From an uncultured Halomicronema sp. (GTDB lineage: Bacteria; Cyanobacteriota; Cyanobacteriia; Phormidesmidales; Phormidesmidaceae): 64,000 nucleotides of DNA. The DNA is taken from contig CALCCA010000063.1 in the NCBI GenBank assembly GCA_937899725.1, positions 48,509-112,508 on the forward strand. Reading direction: 5' to 3'. Positions 36,943 through 44,765 of the stretch are shown here, piece after piece. A model generated the notes under the pieces. The model saw only the letters and a list, made by a program, of their open reading frames with translations, had not been told where the DNA came from and ran no database searches. Made by a program: the position numbers and the translations under genes. Numbering within the stretch: the stretch's first letter is position 1; each line of letters begins with the position of its first letter.

Positions 36943-37971
36943 ATGTCCAGTCGTGACGAAGTATCCCTTACCGATAGCGACCTGCAAGAAATGCTCGCGG
37001 CATCGCCGCCAGAGACTGGTCATCAGGAAACAAGAACCAACTCTCGAGCTCAAGAAAATGAAATGAGGTGGGAGCTGCATCAGCCCTTTGGCCAGTGGTC
37101 TAACCACTCCGTTCATCTGCGAGATGGCCTTGATTTGACCGTGGTTGAATGGGACTTCCAGCAAAATGTTAACTTCACTGTAGATGTTCAGATGCAGCCC
37201 TTGTTTGGGTTTAACTTCTGTGTCGCGGGCGGATTTCTTGCTCAGGTACGCGATGCGGCGACGGATTTGGTGGTGCGATCGCAAGATACGCATACTGGTT
37301 TCTTTCAAGGCGACATCAAAACGACGTCGAAAACAGCAGCTGGGCAAAAGCTGACCCTTGTACAAATGGCAGTCGCCCCGCGTTTGCTCGAAACCCTCGC
37401 CAACGTATCGCCAGACTGCGCTCACCCCCCCTTGCATCAGATTTTTTCTCGCACTCAAGCAGGTTTTCAGTGGCGGACCCAATCAGTCACACCGGCCATG
37501 ACGATAGCGCTACATCAGATTTTGCAATGTCCTTACCAGGGTCTCACTAAGCAAATTTATTTGGAAAGTAAAGTATTGGAGCTGGTGGCGCTACAGCTTG
37601 ATCAGCTAAGTGAACGGCCTCCTAATCTAACTGCTGCCTCTGGGCTCAAATCAGATGATGTTGAACGGATTCATTTGGCTAAAGACATTCTCATTCGTGA
37701 TTTAGAAAATCCACCGTCTTTACTGACTTTAGCAAAGCAGTCTGGCATCAATAGCCTCAAACTCAAACAAGGCTTTCGCCAAGTCTTTAAGACCACAGTA
37801 TTTGGCTATCTGCATGCCTATCGTATGGAAGAGGCAAGGCGATTGCTGGCGTTGGGTGATTGGAACGTAACGCAGGTGGCGCAAGCAGTAGGCTATGCCC
37901 ACCCCGGCAAGTTTGCGGCGGCATTTAAGAAAAAGTTTGGCATTACGCCAAAAGCCCTTAAGGCGAAGTAG
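36943..37971 (+). CDS. AraC-family regulator, PchR-like (second copy)
   Basis: 342 residues. The C-terminal AraC domain has HTH sequences LLTLAKQSGINSLKLKQGFR and VTQVAQAVGYAHPGKFAAAF and ends with the family motif FKKKFGITPKALK. The N-terminal ligand domain diverges from that of the copy at 30900, which suggests a different effector. A receptor gene starts 120 bases downstream. The layout AraC-receptor repeats that of the first cassette, so the pair likely arose by duplication. Confidence 0.87.
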   Translation: MSSRDEVSLTDSDLQEMLAASPPETGHQETRTNSRAQENEMRWELHQPFGQWSNHSVHLRDGLDLTVVEWDFQQNVNFTVDVQMQPLFGFNFCVAGGFLAQVRDAATDLVVRSQDTHTGFFQGDIKTTSKTAAGQKLTLVQMAVAPRLLETLANVSPDCAHPPLHQIFSRTQAGFQWRTQSVTPAMTIALHQILQCPYQGLTKQIYLESKVLELVALQLDQLSERPPNLTAASGLKSDDVERIHLAKDILIRDLENPPSLLTLAKQSGINSLKLKQGFRQVFKTTVFGYLHAYRMEEARRLLALGDWNVTQVAQAVGYAHPGKFAAAFKKKFGITPKALKAK

Positions 37972-37977
37972 TCAGCA

Positions 37978-38014
37978 TTTTTAGGCCGCCGCCAATACCC
38001 GCAGGGCCTAAAAG
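37978..38014. terminator. Hairpin after the second AraC gene
   Basis: TTTTAGGCC and GGCCTAAAA form a 9-bp stem separated by a 17-base GC-rich loop, 7 bases after the regulator stop. There is no T-run on the plus strand after it. It could be a weak terminator or attenuator between regulator and receptor. Confidence 0.4.
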
Positions 38015-38091
38015 AATACCGTTTGGAGCTGTATTGAGATTGATTCCCATCTAATCTACCTCCATAAACCTTGTGATACGAGGTTGCGTCT

Positions 38092-40614
38092 TTGAGGCAT
38101 AACGTGGTGGGAGAGTGGTTATCGAATAGCTGGGGCACACCGTATGCAACTGTCGCGATCGCGGTGGCGATCGCCCAACCGGTCTTCGCTCAGGGGGTAG
38201 AAGTGCCGTCATTACCGCAAGCGCAGACAAGCATTACCCAAATTACGGCGGTACATTTAACCCCCACCGCAAGCGGGTTAAATGTTGGCTTGAGCACGGC
38301 TGAGGGCGCGCTAGAAGTGCCGCCGACTACCATGCTGGGGAACGCCCTCATTGTGGATATTCCCAATGCAGCACTGAGTTTACCGGATGGCGAAGACTTT
38401 CAGGCCGCTAACCCGATTGCCGGGATTGCCCTGATTACGGTTTCTAACTTACCTGACAATACTGTTCGGGTGGCGATTACTGGTGCGGCGACCCCGCCGA
38501 CTGCAACTGTCGGCGCTGATCCGCAAGGATTGGTGTTAGCGATTAGTCCCAATGTTGCTCTCACCGCAGAAACCACAGACATGCCTGAAACAGACGAAGA
38601 GGCCGTTCGAATTATTGTCACGGCAGAGAAAACGCCGGAAGACCTTCAAGATGTCCCGATTAGCATCACAGCCATTACAGAACAGGAAATTGAGGATGCC
38701 GACATCACGTCTTTGGAAGAGGTTGCTCGCAATACGCCCAACTTTTCCTTCTTTCCCAGTGGCGATCGCTCCTTTGGTTTGTATAGTATTCGCGGGCTGT
38801 CCAATTCCTCGGTCATCGCGAACCGCGATCCGGTTGATTTCTACATCGATGGAGTGCCTTACGGTTTTGCGGCCTTTTTGGATGTCGATCTCCCCGATTT
38901 GGAGCGAGTGGAGGTGTTGCGTGGCCCTCAAAACGTTCTATATGGCCGCAACTCTCTAGCTGGTGTCGTGAATCTCATTACCCGCAGGCCGACCAACGAA
39001 TTTGAATTTAGCGGCATTGCGAGCTATGGCAACTTTAACGATTTGGATCTAAGAGCCAGCGCTAGTGGACCGCTGATTGAGGACAACCTGTTTTTTCGGT
39101 TATCGGGTAGTTACGGCTCACGTGATGGCTATGTTCGCAACACGCTCTTAGATGACGGGGTTAATGACCAATCTGGCGGTACTGGAAGGGTTCAATTGCT
39201 GTGGACCCCGTCCGCAGACTGGGAAGTTGCCTTAAATGCTTCTTTTGATGATTACCAAGATGGTGCCAGTTCCTATGTTCCTCTCAGTCAATCCGATCCT
39301 TTTGAAGCGGAGCAAAATCTTGATGGCTTTAATGAGCTAACAGTCAATGCTCAGTCCCTTCGAGTTGCTTATACCCACCCCGACTTTCGTGCTACCTCAG
39401 TTACCGCTCACCGCCGCTCCCGCAATGATTTTGAGTATGACGGTGACTATACCGCTGCGGATGCCGTGGTACGTCTCGTTGATGAACTCAGCACCCGAGT
39501 CTTCAGTCAAGAACTGCGCTTCCAATCCCCGGAAACGGCAGACCGTTTTGAGTGGTTGGCAGGAGCCTATTATGAATCTAATCAATTCGATTCAACGAAT
39601 AATGGCTTTCGTTATGGGCCTGATGCAGCGACGTTGCTGGGGCTCCCCTTTCCGGAAGGGACACTTAATATCGCCAATAGTGAAGTCAACAGCGATACGT
39701 TTGCTCTCTTTGGGCAGGTGAGCTATCGCCCCGTTGACGCGCTGACGCTAACGACAGGGCTACGATATGAATCGTCTCGCAGTACGCTGGAGAGTTTTGA
39801 GCGCACCATCCGCATTCCCGGCTTACCCGACTTAACACTGCTCCCTCTCAACGATATTGAACAAGATGGCGATGTCATTTTGCCCCGTTTTGTGGCGGAG
39901 TATCGTTTTACGCCTAATATAATGGCTTATGGCAGCATCACCCGGGGCTATCGACCGCCGGGAGCTAATTTGGGTCCGGGTAGCGAAGAGACCGCTACTT
40001 ATGAAGCCGAGCGTTCTTGGAATTACGAAGTCGGTTTGAAATCGTCATGGTTGGACGATCTCCTCGCCGTTAATCTGGCGATCTTTCACAACCCCGTTGA
40101 AGATTTTCAAGTAATTTTATTTGATGACATTGGGGGATCGTTTACAGACAATGCCGATGTCAGTATTACTGGCTTTGAATTAGAAGCCAGAGCAACGCCC
40201 CTAACAGGTTTAGATATCATTGCTGGCTTTGGTTTAGTGGATGCTGAATTCACTGATTTCACGAACCCCTTTACCGGCAGCGATGCCAGTGGCAATCAAC
40301 TGACGTTTGCCCCTAGCATTTCCTACAATCTGGCCGTGCAATATCGCGATCCTATCGGCATCTTTGGACGGATTGAACTGCAGGGACTGGGCGAAACTTT
40401 TTTTGATGATGCCAATACGCTTAAACAAGATCCCTATGCCATTGTGAATGCTCGTTTAGGCTACGAGGCCGAAGATTTTGGCGTCTATCTATTTGCCAAT
40501 AATCTTTTCGATACTGAGTACATTAATCAAGCGTTTTCTCTACCCCCGATTGGCACCATTGCTTCCTATGGGGCTCCGGCGACCTATGGCATCCAATTCA
40601 GAACCAGATTTTGA
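38092..40614 (+). CDS. TonB-dependent siderophore receptor with AMIN-like N-terminus (copy 2)
   Basis: 840 residues from a TTG at 38092. A GTG at 38104 with GAGG at good spacing is an equal alternative and would remove 4 residues. A signal peptide ends near AQPVFAQ. The AMIN-like domain (about residues 40-155), TonB-box region IRIIVTAEKTPED, plug (YSIRGLSNSS, VEVLRGPQNVLYGR) and barrel closing with YGIQFRTRF follow. It is strongly similar to the receptors at 32055 and 47034 through plug and barrel. The upstream region has ACCGTTTGG (38018), part of the motif repeated before receptor 1. Confidence 0.9.
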   Translation: MRHNVVGEWLSNSWGTPYATVAIAVAIAQPVFAQGVEVPSLPQAQTSITQITAVHLTPTASGLNVGLSTAEGALEVPPTTMLGNALIVDIPNAALSLPDGEDFQAANPIAGIALITVSNLPDNTVRVAITGAATPPTATVGADPQGLVLAISPNVALTAETTDMPETDEEAVRIIVTAEKTPEDLQDVPISITAITEQEIEDADITSLEEVARNTPNFSFFPSGDRSFGLYSIRGLSNSSVIANRDPVDFYIDGVPYGFAAFLDVDLPDLERVEVLRGPQNVLYGRNSLAGVVNLITRRPTNEFEFSGIASYGNFNDLDLRASASGPLIEDNLFFRLSGSYGSRDGYVRNTLLDDGVNDQSGGTGRVQLLWTPSADWEVALNASFDDYQDGASSYVPLSQSDPFEAEQNLDGFNELTVNAQSLRVAYTHPDFRATSVTAHRRSRNDFEYDGDYTAADAVVRLVDELSTRVFSQELRFQSPETADRFEWLAGAYYESNQFDSTNNGFRYGPDAATLLGLPFPEGTLNIANSEVNSDTFALFGQVSYRPVDALTLTTGLRYESSRSTLESFERTIRIPGLPDLTLLPLNDIEQDGDVILPRFVAEYRFTPNIMAYGSITRGYRPPGANLGPGSEETATYEAERSWNYEVGLKSSWLDDLLAVNLAIFHNPVEDFQVILFDDIGGSFTDNADVSITGFELEARATPLTGLDIIAGFGLVDAEFTDFTNPFTGSDASGNQLTFAPSISYNLAVQYRDPIGIFGRIELQGLGETFFDDANTLKQDPYAIVNARLGYEAEDFGVYLFANNLFDTEYINQAFSLPPIGTIASYGAPATYGIQFRTRF

Positions 40615-40624
40615 GCACAGGGAT

Positions 40625-41158
40625 ATGAGTATCAGACAGCGGCTATCAAACAGGTTTAGGGTGCTGCATCGTTGGCTGGGGCTAGGTGTGGTGATTTTGA
40701 CCTTGGTTTGGGTCGTGGAGGCGATCGCGCTACCACCAATATTGGCTGCTGATTTGCCAACCATTGATCACACCTTACCGGTTTCCACCACTCCAGATAC
40801 CGTGCCAACTTTTTCGGTACATCAAGCAATACAAGCGATATTAAACCTACATCTTGACGGCATTGATTCAGTGGACAAAATTGATGCCATTACCTATTTC
40901 CCAAAACTGAATATTTACCAGTTTGAAAATCAGGCGCAATACTTGGAGGGATATATCAACGCTCAAACGGGAGAACTGTTGAAATACGGTTTTAATGCTG
41001 AAGATTTTTTAGCCCAACAAGGGTTGCTTAAATGGGTCCATACCGGACTAGGCAACCTGATTCAATCGGTTTCGCTGCTGGTCACACTGACAGTCGTCAT
41101 TAGCGGTTGTTATCTTTTTCTAAACCCATTCTGGGTTAAAAAGTTTCGGTCCGACTAA
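40625..41158 (+). CDS. PepSY-type membrane protein
   Basis: 177 residues from the ATG at 40625, 10 bases after the receptor stop. The longer in-frame version overlaps the receptor gene and is rejected. One N-terminal helix (about residues 15-35) precedes a periplasmic part with PepSY-like sequence (SVHQAIQAIL, YLEGYINAQTGELLKYG). A second helix (about 145-168, VSLLVTLTVVISGCYLFL) follows. Small PepSY membrane proteins are frequently encoded next to siderophore receptors and some reduce ferric chelates. No heme-binding histidine pair is visible, so a reductase role is not proven. Confidence 0.65.
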   Translation: MSIRQRLSNRFRVLHRWLGLGVVILTLVWVVEAIALPPILAADLPTIDHTLPVSTTPDTVPTFSVHQAIQAILNLHLDGIDSVDKIDAITYFPKLNIYQFENQAQYLEGYINAQTGELLKYGFNAEDFLAQQGLLKWVHTGLGNLIQSVSLLVTLTVVISGCYLFLNPFWVKKFRSD

Positions 41159-41199
41159 GCCCTCAAACTCTTTTTATTTTGCTAAGCTGGCCCTATCTC

Positions 41200-41215
41200 T
41201 TGAGAATGATTGTCA
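41200..41215 (-). promoter_or_regulatory. Probable Fur box before the ABC transporter gene
   Basis: TTGAGAATGATTGTCA, which contains the TGACAAT-N3-TCTCAA element on the opposite strand, is the closest of the set to the classical Fur palindrome. It lies about 50 bases before the start of the first half-transporter gene. Confidence 0.7.
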
Positions 41216-41267
41216 TCAACTGCTAGACGGATATCGCTACACCGTTGTATCTCTTCTGTAAAAAATC

Positions 41268-43067
41268 ATGACTCAATCCGCGTTTGCCCAGCCGCCTACC
41301 GGGATCTGGAGCCTAATGGCCCCGGTCAAGGGTCGGATTGCCAGTGCGATCGCCCTCGCTGTACTCAGCGCCTTGACCAGTCTCGGTTCTTTGTTGACGG
41401 TGCCGTTCATTGCCACCGCCCTGCTGTCAGAGTCCCCAGAGCCGACTTGCATCTGGCGCTGGCTGGCGGTGGCGGTGGGGCTGGTGGCGATCTCCTTTGC
41501 CTCCAGGGCGCTGGCCTTCAGCGCGTCTCACCTGGCCGCCTTCAAGCTCGAAGTGATTGTGCGATCAGCCCTGGCTGAGCATCTGGCCCAAGTGCCGCTC
41601 GGCTACGTAGTGACGACCGGCTCTGGGGCGATCAAAAAGTGGGTACAAGATGATGTGCAATCACTCCACGCCTTTGTGGCGGACAGCACCCCACTAATTG
41701 GCCAAGCCTACACGATTCCAGTGGTGACCTTAGTCGCCATGTTTATGGCGGACTGGCGATTGGGGCTGGTCACGCTGGCGGTGTTGCCGGTGGGGATGAT
41801 CTTTGTGCGACTGGCGCTGCGCGACTACGCCGAACAGCGCGCTGCTTACGACCTGGCCAATGAGCAAATCAACGGCGTCATCATCGAGTTTGTGCAAGGA
41901 ATGCAGGTGGTGCGCACCTTTGATGATGGCAGCAGCTCGTTTGCTCGCTTTCAGCGGTCCCTCAATGATTTCACCCAAAAGCTGCAGGATTGGAATGCCA
42001 AAACTCAGCTCTCAGGGCGTTTAGGCACCCTGCTGTTTGAACCGCTGCCCACGTTGCTCGTGGTCTCAGCGGTCGGGACGGGGCTGATGATGCAAGGGAC
42101 GTTGACTTTTCCGCGATTGCTGGTGTTTCTTTTGCTGGCACCGCGACTATGCGGCGCGTTCAAACCTATCTTCACGCTGTCCTATTTTATTAATCAGGCC
42201 AACGCTGGGGCTTTGCGGATTAGCGCCGTCTTAGCAGAACCGGCCCTGCCTCAGCCAGCGCAGCCCCAACGGCCCCACGATGCCTCGATCACCTGCAACC
42301 ACGTTACCTTCTGCTACGGAGACGGACGTCCGGCCCTACAAGATGTGTCGTTCACGATGCCCGTTGGCACCGTTACCGCCTTAGTGGGGCCATCGGGGGC
42401 GGGTAAGACCACCCTGGCCCGGCTGATTCCCCGATTTTGGGACGTGACCGACGGGGCGATTCAAATTGGCGATGTTGATGTCCGACAGATGACTGCTGAG
42501 ACGCTGATGTCTTGGGTGTCGTTCGTGTTTCAAGACACGTTTTTACTGCACGATACGATTCGCGACAACATCAAGCTGGGTCGGCCTTACGCAACGGACG
42601 AAGACGTAGAAGCCGCCGCCCGAGCGGCTCAGGCGCATGAGTTTATCCTCACCTTACCGCACGGTTATGACACGACCGTGGGGGAACGGGGGGCGCGGCT
42701 TTCGGGGGGGCAGCGCCAGCGGATCACCATTGCCCGCGCCATTTTGCAAAACAACCCCATCGTGGTGCTAGATGAAGCCACGGCCTTTGCCGACCCCGAA
42801 AATGCCGCCCTTATTCAAGCGGCGATCGCGGCGCTCACCCAAGGTAAGACTCTAATTGTAATTGCCCATCGCTTGCCCTCGATCATGAACGCCGATCAAA
42901 TTGCGGTGCTCGATCAGGGTCGGTTAGTAGAACAGGGTCAGCATGACGGTTTAATCGCTGCTAATGGCGTGTATGCCAGACTCTGGTCACGATACCAGCA
43001 AGCCCAAAATTGGGAACTCAGGGTTCGTTCTCCTCACGTATCGGCAGCATTTACCAATCCAAATTGA
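41268..43067 (+). CDS. Half-size ABC transporter, YbtP/IrtA-like (membrane + ATPase)
   Basis: 599 residues. An N-terminal six-helix membrane domain (about 15-320) is followed by a nucleotide-binding domain with Walker A GPSGAGKT (about residue 372), signature LSGGQRQR (about 477) and Walker B IVVLDEATAFAD. The usual SALD after the Walker B is AFAD. Type-IV-exporter-fold half transporters encoded as pairs in siderophore loci (YbtP/YbtQ, IrtA/IrtB) work as importers of ferric siderophores. The second half is at 44766. The Fur-like box and the neighbouring receptor support this. An exporter role cannot be excluded from sequence. Confidence 0.82.
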   Translation: MTQSAFAQPPTGIWSLMAPVKGRIASAIALAVLSALTSLGSLLTVPFIATALLSESPEPTCIWRWLAVAVGLVAISFASRALAFSASHLAAFKLEVIVRSALAEHLAQVPLGYVVTTGSGAIKKWVQDDVQSLHAFVADSTPLIGQAYTIPVVTLVAMFMADWRLGLVTLAVLPVGMIFVRLALRDYAEQRAAYDLANEQINGVIIEFVQGMQVVRTFDDGSSSFARFQRSLNDFTQKLQDWNAKTQLSGRLGTLLFEPLPTLLVVSAVGTGLMMQGTLTFPRLLVFLLLAPRLCGAFKPIFTLSYFINQANAGALRISAVLAEPALPQPAQPQRPHDASITCNHVTFCYGDGRPALQDVSFTMPVGTVTALVGPSGAGKTTLARLIPRFWDVTDGAIQIGDVDVRQMTAETLMSWVSFVFQDTFLLHDTIRDNIKLGRPYATDEDVEAAARAAQAHEFILTLPHGYDTTVGERGARLSGGQRQRITIARAILQNNPIVVLDEATAFADPENAALIQAAIAALTQGKTLIVIAHRLPSIMNADQIAVLDQGRLVEQGQHDGLIAANGVYARLWSRYQQAQNWELRVRSPHVSAAFTNPN

Positions 43068-43088
43068 AGTGTCATAACGAGGTTAAAC

Positions 43089-43673
43089 GTGGCCATACTT
43101 GCGCTCAAAATTATCTTTCTGATGGGTTTAGTTTCTAGCTCGATCATCCGCATGCCTCACCAGCGCGTGCAACAGCAAAACGTCATTGCCGATGACCGTA
43201 AAACGACTCAAGAAAAGGCTTTGCTGGTGGCGGTTTTTCTGGGCATGTTCATTCTCCCCATGCTTTATATCTTGACTCCCTGGCTCGGGTTTGCGAATTA
43301 CTCATTGCCGGTTTGGGCGAACATTCTCGGGGTGCTCATATTTGCGATCTCGCTGTGGTTGTTTTGGCGTTCCCATCACGATTTGGGCAAAAACTGGTCG
43401 CCCACATTGCAAGTGCGGGAAGACCATACCCTGATTACCGACGGCATCTATCTCACAATTCGCCACCCGATGTATACCGCGATTTGGCTGTGGGCAATGG
43501 CCCAAGGGCTGCTGTTAACCAATTGGATTGTAGGTTTATCAGGCATTCTAACCTTCGGCACTTTGTACTTTTTGCGCATTGGCAATGAGGAAAAAATGAT
43601 GCTAGAGCAGTTTGGCGATCAGTACCAGGCATATATGCAGCAAACGAAGCGGCTATTGCCGTATCTCCTGTAA
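43089..43673 (+). CDS. Isoprenylcysteine methyltransferase (ICMT)-like membrane protein
   Basis: 194 residues from a GTG start, with five or so hydrophobic segments. The motif LQVREDHTLITDGIYLTIRHPMYTA and a C-terminal EEKMMLEQFGDQYQAYMQQTKR match the ICMT/phospholipid N-methyltransferase-like family, which uses S-adenosylmethionine. It lies between the two half-transporter genes, 21 bases after the first. Related proteins methylate diverse small molecules or lipids. Modification of a chelate or of a lipid is possible, and the real substrate is unknown. Confidence 0.75.
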   Translation: MAILALKIIFLMGLVSSSIIRMPHQRVQQQNVIADDRKTTQEKALLVAVFLGMFILPMLYILTPWLGFANYSLPVWANILGVLIFAISLWLFWRSHHDLGKNWSPTLQVREDHTLITDGIYLTIRHPMYTAIWLWAMAQGLLLTNWIVGLSGILTFGTLYFLRIGNEEKMMLEQFGDQYQAYMQQTKRLLPYLL

Positions 43674-43783
43674 ATGTCACCTTCCACAGTTGGGCCAACC
43701 TATTTCAGGGCGTGTGAGATTGTGGAAATTCCTAGCCCGCCAGATGTTGAGCTTTTTGCCTGCTGTTCCCTCCGGAGTCAAGT

Positions 43784-44668
43784 ATGCCAACAGAAAATCA
43801 CTCCTCAGTCGTCGATGCAGTCGGTGCAGAGATTGGACTCAGGCAAGCGGCAAAACGGGTTGTTTGCCTCACGGCCACGGGCATCGACATCCTCGCCGAG
43901 CTGGAACTGATGCCCGTGGGATATCTGGCGAAAGGGATTGCCGATCGCCCTGAGTTTTATGGTGCCGCAGCTCAACACATTGCCTCGGTCGGTTTCTGAA
44001 TGCGGCCCCAGATGAACAGCATCAAGCAACTACAGCCCGACTTAATTATCGGTTGGGCCTTTCCTCATCGGTTTTACAAACCCTGGTTGGACAGGATTGC
44101 TCCCGTCTATCTGATGAGTGGCAGCGGCTATGAAACGACCCTACAGCGATTGCGCGATGTTGGCGCTTTGTGCGATCGCACCTTGGTCGCCGAACGGGCG
44201 ATCGCGCAGCTTGAGCACACTCTCGCCGCCCATCAACGGCTGAGCACCACCCAGGCCCCAAAAACAGTGCTCATGATGGGCGGCTCCACCCTCAATCGTT
44301 GGCTGGGCAAGTTTTTGATCGAGACGGATCGAGGCACGGTCGGCAGTTTGTTACAGCGATTAACCCACTACCCCTGGCCGGAACCGGCAAACCATCGAGG
44401 GGAACCAGGATTCATGACCTACTCACTGCCGCAAATTGTGACAATCAATCCGGATGTCATCTTTGTCCAAACTTATCCCCCAGCTCAGCGCCCCCTTTCT
44501 CAACAGCTTGCCCGCCATCCCTTATGGAACCAGCTCACAGCTGTCCAAACCCACCAAGTCTATGAGGTCGACCAATTCTGGCATATGGGCACTGGCACCC
44601 GCATGCTAAACCTGATTCTCAATCAACTGATGGATAAGGTTTATCCCCAAAATCAGGGCTCAAAGTAA
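43784..44668 (+). pseudogene. FecB-like siderophore-binding protein, interrupted by an in-frame TGA
   Basis: Two consecutive frames in the same phase (71 codons, then 222) together make a periplasmic ferric-siderophore binding protein. AAKRVVCLTATGIDILAELELMPVGY and the distal IKQLQPDLIIGW and YEVDQFWHMGTGTR are family-typical. They are separated by a single TGA at 43997-43999, followed at once by ATG. A signal peptide is also lacking: the frame begins MPTENHSSVVDAVG with no hydrophobic leader and no usable upstream extension. It is therefore probably a decayed gene. Alternatives are a sequencing error or re-initiation at the ATG, which would give a cytoplasmic fragment. Confidence 0.7.
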
Positions 44669-44765
44669 CGGCCAAAATAATTACTTCGTTATCGACCACG
44701 GGGGGCTGGAACCCACCTAATGGTCCCTACTCGCTTCTCAGTCCACCCCTCGCCACTTGCTAACC

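Noticed and set aside
43997..44002. TGA-ATG read as recoding or selenocysteine
   Set aside because: There is no sign of a selenocysteine element or selenoprotein context. Simple loss of the gene is more likely.
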